Position numbers and translations under genes: made by a program. From assembly GCF_000308535.1 (NCBI RefSeq), contig NZ_BAFW01000060.1, positions 1-64,000 on the forward strand: 64,000 bases of DNA, given 5' to 3'. This DNA is from Nocardia cerradoensis NBRC 101014 (GTDB lineage Bacteria > Actinomycetota > Actinomycetes > Mycobacteriales > Mycobacteriaceae). Positions 45,065-54,354 of this stretch are shown here, in pieces; the first letter of the stretch is position 1, and every line of letters starts with the position of its first letter. Below the pieces are notes generated by a model, which saw nothing but the letters and a program-made list of their open reading frames with translations, did no database searches and was not told the DNA's origin.

Positions 45065-45186
45065 TCGGGTGACCGCCCGGAATCCGAAACATGAATACTT
45101 CCCGCCGGTCATCGGCGGGTTTCGCGGACTCGCCGGGCCGGGCCGATTTCCTCTTCGACCGATTCGCGCGGTTCCGGGCGCTCTGT

Positions 45187-45199
45187 TAGAGTCTGCCCG
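45187..45199 (+). promoter_or_regulatory. Leaderless promoter of the sulfate operon leader peptide
   Basis: TAGAGT (45187-45192) is a -10 box ending 6 bases before GTG 45199, so the first transcribed base is likely the G of the start codon. This is the standard leaderless layout in actinobacteria. Confidence 0.65.
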
Positions 45200-45291
45200 T
45201 GTCATCGAGCGTTGTTCCGCAGGTCCGCCATGAATTGGCGTTGATCGCGGTCGGCTGTCTCGTCGTCGCGGACATTCACTGTCGTCGATAG
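45199..45291 (+). CDS. Cys-containing leader peptide upstream of subI
   Basis: A 30-residue frame from GTG to TAG, with Cys20 and Cys28 near the end (VGCLVVADIHCRR). It lies 191 bases before subI, behind a leaderless promoter. Mycobacteria have leaderless Cys-rich peptides upstream of sulfur genes (in memory called the Ms4527A, Ms4533A and Ms5788A types, the second upstream of subI) that sense cysteine supply by ribosome stalling. This peptide sits in the same place and is read here as the same kind. Its two cysteines are few for a poly-Cys sensor, so identity needs alignment. Confidence 0.65.
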   Translation: MSSSVVPQVRHELALIAVGCLVVADIHCRR

Positions 45292-45301
45292 CTGATCGGA
45301 C

Positions 45302-45348
45302 ACGCTGCGCCTTCTCCATCGGACCGGCGCACATCTCTTCCGCAGCGT
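45302..45348 (+). promoter_or_regulatory. Mutually exclusive hairpins, possible attenuator
   Basis: Two stems share bases 45306-45309: ACGCTGCG (45302-45309) with CGCAGCGT (45341-45348), and TGCGCC (45306-45311) with GGCGCA (45326-45331). Only one can form at a time. They begin 11 bases after the leader-peptide stop, where a stalled or running ribosome would bias the choice. This fits attenuation of subI-cysTWA, but no T-tract follows, so the switch may act on Rho or translation instead. Confidence 0.45.
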
Positions 45349-45482
45349 CTCCGCTTCCCGCGGCTCTGCCGCACGCGCCACTGTCCGGTATCCACCGGGG
45401 CAAAGGTCTACCGCTCAATCACAGTTACATCCGCCCCGGCAGCCGTGTGCGTCGGCGGCGGGCGGCAGGAAAGGTCGCTTCC

Positions 45483-46541
45483 ATGTCTCGCAGATCGTCC
45501 AGCAGATCCTGGTTCTCGGTGCGCCGAGGGCGCATCGCCGTCGCGCTCACCGCGCTGGCGGCCGTGGGACTGACCGCCGCCTGCAGTGGTGGTTCGAGCG
45601 ACACCGCGGGTGGCAACGCCAGCAGCGGTGGCGGGCAGCTGACGCTGTTCGCCTACTCGGTCGCCAAGCCGGGCTACGACAAGGTGATCGGCGAATTCAA
45701 CAAGACCGAGGCCGGCAAGGGCGCGCAGATCCAGCAGTCCTACGGTGCCTCGGGTGACCAGTCCCGCAAAGTGAAGGACGGGGCGCAGGCCGACGTCGTC
45801 AGCTTCTCGGTCGAGCCCGACATCACCCGGTTGGTGGACGCCGGACTGGTCGACTCGAGCTGGAATGCCGACGCCAACAAGGGCGTGCCGTTCGGTTCGG
45901 TCGTCGTGATCGCGGTCCGCAAGGGCAACCCCAAGGGCATTCACGACTGGAACGACCTGCTCAAGCCCGGCGTCGAGGTGGTGACCCCGAACCCGTTCAG
46001 CTCCGGCTCGGCCAAGTGGAACCTGCTGGCGCCCTATGCCGCGGAGAGCGACGGCGGCAAGAATCCGCAGGCGGGCCTGGACTACCTGGGCAAGCTGATC
46101 TCCAAGGACCACATCAAGGTGCAGCCGAAGTCCGGCCGGGAGGCGACCGAGACCTTCCTGCAGGGCACCGGTGACGTGCTGCTCAGCTACGAGAACGAGG
46201 CGATCTTCTCCGAGCGCAGCGGGGATCCGATCGAACACGTCATCCCGCCGACCACCTTCAAGATCGAGAATCCGGTGGCCGTGACGAAGAACGCCAAGAA
46301 CCCGACCACGGCCGTGGCGTTCAAGGACTTCCTGTACTCGCAGGCCGGTCAGAAGGCATGGGCGGAGGCCGGTTTCCGTCCCGTCGATCCGAAGGTCGCC
46401 GCCCAGTACAGCAAGGATTTCCCGGCGCCGCAGAAGCTGTGGACGGTCGCCGATCTGGGCGGGTGGAAGCAGGTCGACAAGGATCTGTTCACCCCCAACA
46501 CCGGCAGCGTCGCGGTGCTCTACGACAAAGCCACCAAGTAG
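45483..46541 (+). CDS. subI: Sulfate ABC transporter substrate-binding lipoprotein
   Basis: 352 residues with a lipoprotein signal (RIAVALTALAAVGLTAAC, Cys34), a Ser/Gly linker and the sulfate/thiosulfate-binding fold: LFAYSVAKPGYDKVIGEFN, QQSYGASGDQSRKVKDG, VVTPNPFSSGSAKWNL and VLLSYENEAIF are typical. It captures sulfate outside the membrane for CysTWA. AGGAAAGG precedes the ATG. It heads the four-gene operon, preceded by the Cys leader peptide. Confidence 0.95.
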   Translation: MSRRSSSRSWFSVRRGRIAVALTALAAVGLTAACSGGSSDTAGGNASSGGGQLTLFAYSVAKPGYDKVIGEFNKTEAGKGAQIQQSYGASGDQSRKVKDGAQADVVSFSVEPDITRLVDAGLVDSSWNADANKGVPFGSVVVIAVRKGNPKGIHDWNDLLKPGVEVVTPNPFSSGSAKWNLLAPYAAESDGGKNPQAGLDYLGKLISKDHIKVQPKSGREATETFLQGTGDVLLSYENEAIFSERSGDPIEHVIPPTTFKIENPVAVTKNAKNPTTAVAFKDFLYSQAGQKAWAEAGFRPVDPKVAAQYSKDFPAPQKLWTVADLGGWKQVDKDLFTPNTGSVAVLYDKATK

Positions 46542-46571
46542 ACCGGTGGCCCGGAGCGCACGGAATACTGG

Positions 46572-47492
46572 ATGACTGTGACTGACAGCAGTACGAAGGC
46601 CGATATCGGCAGTAGTACCGACGCCGGGACCCCTGGTCCCGGCGTTTCCGGGCAGCAGCAGAAGAAGCAGTCCGCCGGGCCGGCCTGGCGGTCGCGGCTC
46701 ACCGGCTCGGCCGGCTCGCTCGGCCTCGCGATCACGGTGCTGTGGCTGAGCCTCATCGTCTTGTTGCCGCTGGCCGCACTGACGGTCCATTCCTTCGACG
46801 ACGGGTGGTCCGGCTTCTGGGACGCGGTCACCGCCCCCGCGGCACTGGACGCGCTGCGGGTGACCGTCCTCGTGTCGGTGGTCGTCGCCGTGATCAACGT
46901 CGTCATGGGCACGGTGGTGGCGTGGGTGCTGGTGCGCGACGATTTCCCGGGCAAGAGCTTCGTCAACGCCCTGATCGATCTGCCGTTCGCGCTGCCGACG
47001 ATCGTGGCGAGCATCGTGCTGCTGTCGCTGTACGGGCCGCAGAGCCCGGTCGGTATCCATCTGAACGCCACCCAGCCGGGACTGGTGGTGGCGCTGGCGT
47101 TCGTGACCTTGCCGTTCGTCGTGCGCTCCGTACAGCCGGTGCTGATCGAAGCGGACAAGGAAGTGGAGCAGGCCGCGGCCTCGCTGGGCGCGAACAACCT
47201 GACCATCTTCCGGCGCGTGGTGTTGCCGTCGCTCGCCCCGGCCATCATCTCCGGCGGTGGCCTCGCCTTCGCGCGCGCCATCGGTGAATACGGTTCGGTG
47301 GTGCTGATCGGCGGCAATATTCCGCGCCGGACCCAGGTGGCGTCGCAATACATCCAACAGCAGATCGAGGTGGACCGTCCGGTGAACGCGGCGGCCGTTT
47401 CGGTAGCGCTGCTGGCGATTTCCTTCGCCACCCTGCTGATCCTGCGCGTCTTCTCCGAACGCACCGCCCGCAAGGAACAGGCCAGCCGATGA
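46572..47492 (+). CDS. cysT: Sulfate ABC transporter permease CysT
   Basis: 306 residues, six predicted membrane helices after a hydrophilic 50-residue N-terminus. The EAA loop that docks the ATPase reads [27 protein letters not shown]. It pairs with CysW, whose ATG overlaps its stop. Length and order match mycobacterial CysT. Confidence 0.95.
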   Translation: MTVTDSSTKADIGSSTDAGTPGPGVSGQQQKKQSAGPAWRSRLTGSAGSLGLAITVLWLSLIVLLPLAALTVHSFDDGWSGFWDAVTAPAALDALRVTVLVSVVVAVINVVMGTVVAWVLVRDDFPGKSFVNALIDLPFALPTIVASIVLLSLYGPQSPVGIHLNATQPGLVVALAFVTLPFVVRSVQPVLIEADKEVEQAAASLGANNLTIFRRVVLPSLAPAIISGGGLAFARAIGEYGSVVLIGGNIPRRTQVASQYIQQQIEVDRPVNAAAVSVALLAISFATLLILRVFSERTARKEQASR

Positions 47493-48298
47493 AACTGTCC
47501 ACCCCGTCCCGGATTTCGCTGCGCGTGATCGCGCTCGCGTATCTGATCGTGCTGCTGGTGGCTCCGCTGGTGATCATTCTCTGGCGCAGCTTCCAGCACG
47601 GAATCGGCGCCTTCCTCGATTCCATCACCACCCCCGCCGCGATCTCGGCGTTCGATCTCTCGCTGTTGATCGTCGCGATCGTGGTGCCGCTCAACGTGGT
47701 CTTCGGAGTCATCACCGCCATCGCGCTGGTGCGCGGAAACTTCCGGGGGCGCACCCTGATTCAGGGTGTGGTGGATCTGCCGTTCGCGGTGTCGCCGGTG
47801 GTGGTCGGCGTATCGCTGATCATGCTGTGGGGTGTCGGTGGCTGGTTCGGCGGCCTCGACAGTTTCGGTTTCCGGGTGATCTTCGGCCTGCCGGGCATGG
47901 TGATCGCCACCCTCTTCGTGACGTTGCCCTTCGTGGTCAGCGAGGTCGTCCCGGTCCTGCACGAGATCGGCGACGATCAGGAACAGGCGGCGGCGACCCT
48001 GGGCGCCAACCGCTGGCAGACCTTCTGGCGCATCACCCTGCCGGCCATCCGGTGGGGCCTGACCTACGGCATCGTGCTCACCGTCGCTCGCGCCCTCGGC
48101 GAATTCGGCGCGGTGATCATGGTGTCGTCCGGACTGCCCGGCATTTCCCAGACCCTGACGCTGCTGGTGCACGGTCGCTACATCAACGACCACAACACCT
48201 TCGGCGCCTACTGCGCGGCGACCCTGCTCATGGCCATGGCGCTCGTCACGCTCATCCTGATGACCCTCCTCGAACGCAAGCGGGGCACTGCCAAATGA
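47489..48298 (+). CDS. cysW: Sulfate ABC transporter permease CysW
   Basis: 269 residues, six membrane helices, EAA loop [31 protein letters not shown] overlap with cysT before it and with cysA after it indicates translational coupling across the operon. Confidence 0.95.
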   Translation: MKLSTPSRISLRVIALAYLIVLLVAPLVIILWRSFQHGIGAFLDSITTPAAISAFDLSLLIVAIVVPLNVVFGVITAIALVRGNFRGRTLIQGVVDLPFAVSPVVVGVSLIMLWGVGGWFGGLDSFGFRVIFGLPGMVIATLFVTLPFVVSEVVPVLHEIGDDQEQAAATLGANRWQTFWRITLPAIRWGLTYGIVLTVARALGEFGAVIMVSSGLPGISQTLTLLVHGRYINDHNTFGAYCAATLLMAMALVTLILMTLLERKRGTAK

Positions 48299-49290
48299 TT
48301 ACCGTCACCGACGCGAACAAGCGTTACGGTTCGTTCGCCGCCCTCGACAACGTCAGCCTGGACATCCCCTCCGGTGAACTGACCGCACTGCTGGGGCCCT
48401 CCGGTTCCGGGAAGTCGACGTTGCTGCGCTCGATCGCCGGCCTGGAATCGCTGGATTCGGGCATCGTGACCATCGCCGACCGCGACGTCACCCGGGTCTC
48501 GCCGCAGAAGCGCGATATCGGCTTCGTGTTCCAGCACTACGCGGCGTTCAAACATATGACCGTGCGCGACAACGTGGCGTTCGGGCTGAAGATCCGCAAG
48601 CGGCCGAAGAACGAAATCCGCAAGCGCGTCGACGAACTGCTCGGCATCGTGGGCCTGGACGGTTTCCAGCATCGCTATCCGGCGCAGCTGTCGGGTGGTC
48701 AGCGGCAGCGGATGGCGCTGGCCCGGGCACTGGCCGTCGACCCGCAGGTGCTGCTGCTCGACGAACCGTTCGGCGCCCTCGACGCCAAGGTGCGCCACGA
48801 TCTGCGCACCTGGTTGCGCCGCCTGCACGAGGAAGTACACGTCACGACCGTGCTGGTCACCCACGATCAGGAGGAGGCGCTCGACGTCGCCGACCGGATC
48901 GCGGTGATGAACGCCGGTCGCATCGAACAGGTGGGAACACCGGAGGACGTATACGACCGCCCCGCCAACGAATTCGTCATGTCGTTCCTCGGTGCGGTGG
49001 CCAAACTGAACGGCCATCTGGTGCGCCCGCACGATATTCGCATCGGCCGCGATCCCGGTATGGCCTTGGCCGAACACGAGGGCACCGCGGAATCGGCGGG
49101 GATCACCCGCGCGAGGGTCGAGCGGGTCGTCCGCCTGGGCTTCGAGGTTCGCCTCGAACTGCGCAACGCGGCCACCGGCGATCTGTTCACCGCGCAGGTC
49201 ACCCGCGGTGATGCGGAGGCGTTGCGGCTGGCGGAGGGGGAGACCGTCTTCGCCCGCGCCACCCGCATCCCGGAACTGCCGGCGGCCTGA
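48295..49290 (+). CDS. cysA: Sulfate ABC transporter ATPase
   Basis: 331 residues. Walker A is GPSGSGKST (39-47), the Q-loop lies in FVFQHYAAF, the signature is [15 protein letters not shown], Walker B is [11 protein letters not shown] and the H-loop is [10 protein letters not shown]-terminal regulatory TOBE-like domain (about 235-331) ends the protein. It powers sulfate import through CysT/CysW. Last gene of the operon. Confidence 0.95.
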   Translation: MITVTDANKRYGSFAALDNVSLDIPSGELTALLGPSGSGKSTLLRSIAGLESLDSGIVTIADRDVTRVSPQKRDIGFVFQHYAAFKHMTVRDNVAFGLKIRKRPKNEIRKRVDELLGIVGLDGFQHRYPAQLSGGQRQRMALARALAVDPQVLLLDEPFGALDAKVRHDLRTWLRRLHEEVHVTTVLVTHDQEEALDVADRIAVMNAGRIEQVGTPEDVYDRPANEFVMSFLGAVAKLNGHLVRPHDIRIGRDPGMALAEHEGTAESAGITRARVERVVRLGFEVRLELRNAATGDLFTAQVTRGDAEALRLAEGETVFARATRIPELPAA

Positions 49291-49744
49291 TCTCGCCCTG
49301 CGGGCGCGCTTCCGGCTCGCGGTCGAGCGCTGACCCGTCTTCGGGTTCGCCGGAGCGCCGGCACATCTGGCTCGAGCCGACTCCTGTCCCCGGTTGGCCG
49401 ATGCGCGTTCGTGTTCGTGCGGCGCTGGGAGAGTGAGTGTTTCGCCGGATGCGCCCACGGTTGCGGGTACGCCGGTATACGGTGTCCGAGGGTATTCGGA
49501 CGTTTGCTGGCAAACCCGTACCGGTCGGTCGGTGTCGCGAAATGTCCACTGCGCGTATGAATTGCCTGATTTGTTACCGCAGGTGAATGGGTATATCTGC
49601 GGGATCGAGGGGTTCACCGCGAAGTGCGGCGGTTGAGCGGACAACTGATTGTCCGGTGCTTGGCAAGTTCTCAGCACAGTGATTGCCTGATGCCTGCTCG
49701 GGACATGTCAGCGAACCTACGCTCGTCGATCGAGGGGAATTGTG
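49291..49744. other. Intergenic region between cysA and the first Hsp70-like gene
   Basis: 454 bp with no convincing gene. Contents: a weak hairpin ACCCG-TCTT-CGGGT (49332-49345) that may end the sulfate operon; a clearly lower-GC segment from about 49490; and CGGACAA-CTGA-TTGTCCG (49638-49655), a 7-bp inverted repeat that could be an operator or hairpin for the next gene. A short open frame at 49394-49636 has no ribosome site or recognisable content. Confidence 0.6.
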
Positions 49745-50929
49745 ATGACGGTTGGGCTCGGAGTGAGTATCGGCACGGTCAACACGGTGTGCGCCATCGA
49801 TACTGCTGAGAGCGGCAAGAACGCGCGCGGCCGCAAGCGCGGCGAATCCGGTAGGCGCACACGGGCCTCCGGCCCGAGATCCGCGCTGCCGCAGCGCACG
49901 GCGCCGGGAACCTGGCGCACGACACTCACTTTCGACAGCAGCGGCGCCGCGCGAGTCGGCCGGATCCCGCGACACGGCCGCGCGGTGACCGATTTCGCCG
50001 ATCTGACCGAGCGTGGACGCACCGCGCGCGTGCGTCATCGTTCGCTGTCCGCGGCCGATCTGGTGGCGACCGTGGCGCGCACCGTGGTCGCGGACGTCTC
50101 CGCCCACGTCGTGGCCACCGCCGACGCTCACAGCCCGGAAACCGCTGTCGCCGTGACACATCCGGTGAGTTACGACGGCGACCGGGTGCGCGAACTGCGC
50201 GATGCCCTCGACGCGATCGGGTTGTCCCATGCCGCCCTGGTGGCCGAACCGGTGGCGGCCGCGGCCTGGCTCGCGGTGGCGCACGGGCCGCTGATGCCGG
50301 GCTTGGCGCTGGTCTACGACCTCGGCGGATCCGGGCTGACCGTGACCCTGGTGCGCATCGGCGCCGGCACTCCGGCCCGGCCGGTGGTCGGAGAACCGTT
50401 GCGGTCCACCGCCTTCGGTGGCCGCGCCTTCGGCGCGAAGATGGCCACCCAGGACAACTGGCGCGCCGGTGAGTCGTCGGCGGCCGACTCCGCGATCACG
50501 GCACTGCGCACCGCGCACGTCCGTGAGTCGCTCGATGTGGTGTACGAATGCCTCGGACGAGCCCGCGTCACGATGGCCGATGTCGACTGTGTACTGGTCG
50601 TCGGCGGCGCCGCCCGTCCGCCCGAAGTCGCCGCGGTCCTGGCCTCGGCGCTGGCGCGGCCGGTGATCGTCGCCCCGGATCCGGAACGCACGATCGCCGA
50701 GGGCGCGGCCGTTCTCGCGCGCCGCGCCGCCGAATCGGCCCGGGAGAGCGAGGTCGCCGAGGCACCCGAACGGCCCGAGCCGCCGCGCGTGCTGCGGCGC
50801 CGGTTGACCCGGGTCGCGGTCACCATCGCGGTCGCGGCCGGCGGCGCGCTGTTCGCGGCGACGGCTGTGGTGGGAGACGAAGCGGGAGCGCAATCGATGG
50901 GCGCCGGAGTCGTGCACGTGCAGCACTGA
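49745..50929 (+). CDS. Hsp70-like ATPase-fold protein with C-terminal membrane segment (copy 1)
   Basis: 394 residues. The N-terminus MTVGLGVSIGTVNTVCAID mirrors the Hsp70/actin phosphate-1 loop, but the usual Asp (IDLGTTN) is Ser. Phosphate-2 is VYDLGGSGLTVTLVR and the adenosine loop is LVVGGAARPPEVA. The substrate-binding domain of DnaK is absent. After about residue 335 come an acidic/Pro linker, a basic patch (RRRLTRV) and one hydrophobic helix (VAVTIAVAAGGALFAATAVVG), ending in about 20 further residues. It is therefore probably a membrane-anchored pseudo-chaperone. GAGGGG sits 7 bases before ATG 49745. A larger paralogue is encoded at 56337. Confidence 0.82.
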   Translation: MTVGLGVSIGTVNTVCAIDTAESGKNARGRKRGESGRRTRASGPRSALPQRTAPGTWRTTLTFDSSGAARVGRIPRHGRAVTDFADLTERGRTARVRHRSLSAADLVATVARTVVADVSAHVVATADAHSPETAVAVTHPVSYDGDRVRELRDALDAIGLSHAALVAEPVAAAAWLAVAHGPLMPGLALVYDLGGSGLTVTLVRIGAGTPARPVVGEPLRSTAFGGRAFGAKMATQDNWRAGESSAADSAITALRTAHVRESLDVVYECLGRARVTMADVDCVLVVGGAARPPEVAAVLASALARPVIVAPDPERTIAEGAAVLARRAAESARESEVAEAPERPEPPRVLRRRLTRVAVTIAVAAGGALFAATAVVGDEAGAQSMGAGVVHVQH

Positions 50930-51124
50930 CGGCGTGCCGCGCGGACGGAGGCCGGCCCCGCGACTGCACATGCCCGCAGCGGTGCAGTCGCGGGGCGCGT
51001 CGGATGCCCGGCCGCGATGTCGCGAGGTAGGTGACATATCGCGTGCGTATGTGAGGTGATGTGAGCGCGGGTGAGATGTGCGGGCGCAGAGCGGGCCGGG
51101 CCGGCAACGCCTGCTCGACCCTGA

Positions 51125-52390
51125 CTATCGGCTGATCCGTCGCTCGACGGCGCACGCGGGGTCCGGATCGCGATAGTTGTTGAGCACCACCGCGAGACAT
51201 CCGAGGGCGATGACCGCACCGGCCGCGAACATCACCGGATAGCCGATGTGCAGCGCGTTGTGCAGCAGCGACAGCAGGGCCGGCGAACCGAATCCGAGGT
51301 AGCTCACCGAGTAGAACACCGCGGTCAGCCCGGCGAGATCGTCCGGCCGGGCGATCCGCTCGATCTCCTGCAGTCCGGCGACCATGCCGATGCCGAATCC
51401 GAATCCGAGGACGGCCGCGGTCGCGATGACCGCCCACAAGTGCAGGGTCGCGGCCGCGTACACCGACGCGGCCATGCCGGCGGTGGTCAGCGCCAGCGAC
51501 AGCGCCGCGATTCGCGCGGTACCCGGCAGGTCGATCCGCCGCGCCACCGACTGGATCGCGAAACCGCATCCGAGCGTGATCACCGTTATCAGCGCGGAGA
51601 ACGCGATCGGCGTCCCGGCGACGCGGTCGGCGGCCAGTGTCGGCAGGATCGCATACGCGGCCGCGGCGGAGGTGAACAGCCACAGCGCCAGCGGTAGTGC
51701 GATGCGGCGGAACCGCCGATGGCCCGCTGCCGGAACCCGCAGATCGTCGCGCAGCGGCTTGCGAACCGGTTGCGGCGCCACGGTTTCCGGTGCGCGCAGC
51801 ACCCAGACGGCCGCGATCAGGCACAGCGCGACATTGATCAGATAGGCCAGGGTGGCAGGCCACGGCGCCCACTGTGCCAGCATGCCGGCCACTCCGGCGC
51901 CGATGGCGAAACCGCCGGTGAGGCTCATCGCCGAGCGTCGCGCCCCGGTGCCGGGGGCCGACGCGGGCCCGAACGGCGGCTGCGAGAGTTCCTTCAACCA
52001 GCTGCTGCCCACGGCCATCGCCAGCCCGAGGCCGACTCCGCACAGGACGCGTCCGATCGACAGCATCGGCACCACGCCGGAACCGAAGGCCAGCAGCGTC
52101 GATCCCACCGCGGTGATCAGGGGTGCGGGCCGCATGAGCCGCCGCCTGCCGTAGCGATCCGAGAGCGGTCCGCCGATCAGCAGCGCCGGCACGATGCCCA
52201 GCACGTACTCGAACAGCAGCAGATTCACGGTGGTGACCGGCAGGCCGTCGTTCTTGTACATCACCAGCAGCGGGGTGAATTCGTTTCCGCCCCAGGCGAT
52301 CGCGAAGATCGCCGCGGCCACGCCCCACCAGACGCGAGGGGCGGTGGCGACGCGGGCCGGGCGGAAATCGACGGCGGCCGGTGCGGTCAT
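51125..52390 (-). CDS. MFS transporter, 12 helices
   Basis: 421 residues with 12 hydrophobic helices. Motif A is IGGPLSDRYGRRRLM, and the opening AIFAIAWGGNEFTPLLVMYK resembles sugar or drug MFS carriers. Its start overlaps the stop of the GntR gene (GTGATGA), so the two are one operon; the regulator probably controls this carrier. The substrate is not recognisable. Confidence 0.82.
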   Translation of the reverse strand: MTAPAAVDFRPARVATAPRVWWGVAAAIFAIAWGGNEFTPLLVMYKNDGLPVTTVNLLLFEYVLGIVPALLIGGPLSDRYGRRRLMRPAPLITAVGSTLLAFGSGVVPMLSIGRVLCGVGLGLAMAVGSSWLKELSQPPFGPASAPGTGARRSAMSLTGGFAIGAGVAGMLAQWAPWPATLAYLINVALCLIAAVWVLRAPETVAPQPVRKPLRDDLRVPAAGHRRFRRIALPLALWLFTSAAAAYAILPTLAADRVAGTPIAFSALITVITLGCGFAIQSVARRIDLPGTARIAALSLALTTAGMAASVYAAATLHLWAVIATAAVLGFGFGIGMVAGLQEIERIARPDDLAGLTAVFYSVSYLGFGSPALLSLLHNALHIGYPVMFAAGAVIALGCLAVVLNNYRDPDPACAVERRISR

Positions 52391-53049
52391 CACAGTCCTC
52401 TCAGTTCGAGCTGGTGCACACCCGACAGATGGTCGGCGAGTGCGGTATCGAAGGCGGCGGTATCTCCGGCGGCGATCAGATCCGTCAGCCGCGCATGCTG
52501 TTCCACGATGCGGGCGGTATTCATCGGCGCGCGGTGCAGGGCGACGCTGTTCATCCGCCGCTGGCGTTCGCGCAGTGAGTCGTAGAACCCGGTGAGCAGC
52601 GGGTTGCCCGCGGCGACCACATAGCCGCGATGGAAGTCGGTGTCCTCGGTGGCGAAGCGCGCCAGCGCCTGCCCGTCGGAGGCATCGAGTTTCGCGACGA
52701 GTTCGCGCTGGCGGGTGAGCGATTCACGCAGCGTGTCGAGCAGCGGCGGGCGGTCGGCGGCGGTGAGGGCGCGCACCGCCGCGGTCTCCACGACATAGCG
52801 GGCATGGGCGACGTGCTCAGCCTCGTGCGAGGGGATCGGGACCACCAGCGCGCCGCGTTTGGGGTACAGCCGCATCCAGCCCTCGGTCTCCAGCCGCAGG
52901 AATGCCTCCCGGACCGGAGTGCGGGAGGTACCCAGATCGTTCGCGATCTCGCCCTCGCTGATCAGTTCTCCGCCGGGCAGCGCGCCGGTCAGAATGCGCT
53001 CCTTGATCTCCCGGTAGGCGCGCTCAGCCGCTGAATACGTCTTAGACAC
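52390..53049 (-). CDS. GntR family regulator (FadR/FCD type)
   Basis: 219 residues from GTG 53049. The winged helix (ERAYREIKERILTGALPGGELISEGEIANDLGTSRTPVREAFLRLETEGW) is classic GntR; the C-terminal FCD helical domain (DTDFHRGYVVAAGNPLLTGFYDSLRER) with Asp and His residues binds a metal and usually an organic acid. GTG lies within AT-rich sequence and overlaps ACAAGTTGT (53048-53056), a short palindrome that might be the operator. Earlier in-frame starts exist but precede no conserved sequence. Followed by the MFS gene. Confidence 0.85.
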   Translation of the reverse strand: MSKTYSAAERAYREIKERILTGALPGGELISEGEIANDLGTSRTPVREAFLRLETEGWMRLYPKRGALVVPIPSHEAEHVAHARYVVETAAVRALTAADRPPLLDTLRESLTRQRELVAKLDASDGQALARFATEDTDFHRGYVVAAGNPLLTGFYDSLRERQRRMNSVALHRAPMNTARIVEQHARLTDLIAAGDTAAFDTALADHLSGVHQLELRGL

Positions 53050-53282
53050 AAGTTGTAGCTTAGTCCGGACATGGGATGAATTGCCATGTGGGTGCGGACA
53101 CGTCCGGCCTGCCCTCGCGGTGCGTGGTGGCGGCGTCGCGGCCGATGTGACGCCCCGCACAGTACTGCCCGGTAATGCTGTTTGGGTTGCCGCTGAGCTG
53201 GGAATACGGCCGATTATCGGTGGGGTTGCGCGATCGTGTCCGGCAGGGCCGGGCGCCGGTGTTGACCTCCGCCGCTATAGGT

Positions 53283-53303
53283 GTAACTATGGGAAACAGT
53301 TAC
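53283..53303 (+). promoter_or_regulatory. Inverted repeat upstream of the diiron protein gene
   Basis: GTAACT (53283-53288) and AGTTAC (53298-53303) form a 6-bp inverted repeat with a 9-base spacer, 21 bp before the GTG start. It looks like a TetR-type operator, but no TetR gene is adjacent. Confidence 0.5.
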
Positions 53304-53323
53304 CCATGCGAGAGGGAGAGGCT

Positions 53324-54340
53324 GTGACGAGGATGTCCGTTGCCGCGACGCCGGAAGTAGACCCTGTGGTCGCCGAGGCCATGGAATACGCCCAGAAGCT
53401 GCTCCTGCTGTCCGAGGGTTCGGTCAACAAGCACTTCGATCCGTTCACCGACATCGACTGGGACAACCCCGACTTCGCCGCGACCGCCGGCGAGAAGCGG
53501 TGGATCCTTCCGGAATCCGCCGACCCGCTGGGCCGCCACCCCTGGTACAAGGCGCTGTCGGACGAGCAGAAGATCGCCCTCGGCAAGTACCGTCAGGCCA
53601 ACGTCGCCAAGGTCGGCCTGCAGTTCGAGTCGATCCTGATCAGCGGCATGGTCACGCACAACTTCAGCCTGCCCAACGGCTCGCCCGAGTTCCGGTACTG
53701 CTCCCACGAGATGATCGAGGAGCACAACCACACCCTGATGTTCCAGGAGATGGTCAACCGGATCGGCATCGACGTGCCGGGGATGGGCCCGCTGGTCCGC
53801 AAGCTCCGCTATTTCGCCGCGCCGGTCGCCGCCCGGTTCCCCAACCTGTTCTTCATGGCGGTCCTCGCCGGTGAGGAGCCGATCGACCACATCCAGAAGC
53901 AGATCCTGCGCTCCGACGAGGAAGTGCATCCGATCATGCGCGGAGTCATGGCGATCCACGTCGCCGAGGAGGCGCGCCACATCTCCTTCGCGCACGAATT
54001 CCTGAAGAAGCATGTGCCGGAGTCGAATCCGGCCGCGAAGTTCGTGCTGTCGCTGGCCATGCCGATCGTGATGTGGATTCTCGGCCGGTCCATCGCGACC
54101 CCGCCGAAGTCCTTCTTCAAGGAGTTCGACATCCCGGAGGACGTCCGCAAGGAACTGTTCTACGGCTCCGCCGAGGCGCAGCAGACCTTCGCCGACTACT
54201 TCATCGACGTGCGGGCGCTGGCCAAGGAACTGGGCCTGCTGAACCCGATCTCGAAGAAGGTCTGGAAGCTGCTGAAGATCGACGGTCCGGCCAGCCGGTA
54301 CCGCTCCGAGCCGCAGCGCGCCAAGACTAAAGCCGCCTGA
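53324..54340 (+). CDS. AurF-like diiron oxygenase family protein
   Basis: 338 residues. Two E-x2-H type clusters, EEHNHTLMFQEM (about 131-142) and HVAEEARHISFAHEF (about 212-226), with a further Glu in the first helix pair, give the ferritin-like diiron centre seen in the AurF/CmlI N-oxygenase family (PF11583). The next gene is fprB, a probable electron donor 14 bases downstream; M. tuberculosis has the same pair as Rv0885-Rv0886. GTG 53324 is chosen because AGGGAG lies 5 bases upstream; ATG 53306 and 53333 are alternatives. The substrate is unknown. Confidence 0.8.
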   Translation: MTRMSVAATPEVDPVVAEAMEYAQKLLLLSEGSVNKHFDPFTDIDWDNPDFAATAGEKRWILPESADPLGRHPWYKALSDEQKIALGKYRQANVAKVGLQFESILISGMVTHNFSLPNGSPEFRYCSHEMIEEHNHTLMFQEMVNRIGIDVPGMGPLVRKLRYFAAPVAARFPNLFFMAVLAGEEPIDHIQKQILRSDEEVHPIMRGVMAIHVAEEARHISFAHEFLKKHVPESNPAAKFVLSLAMPIVMWILGRSIATPPKSFFKEFDIPEDVRKELFYGSAEAQQTFADYFIDVRALAKELGLLNPISKKVWKLLKIDGPASRYRSEPQRAKTKAA

Positions 54341-54354
54341 AGGGTAGCCATACA

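Noticed and set aside
49394..49636. 80-codon frame downstream of cysA
   Set aside because: No ribosome site, atypical composition with many Cys and no family likeness; it lies in a promoter-like AT-rich zone.
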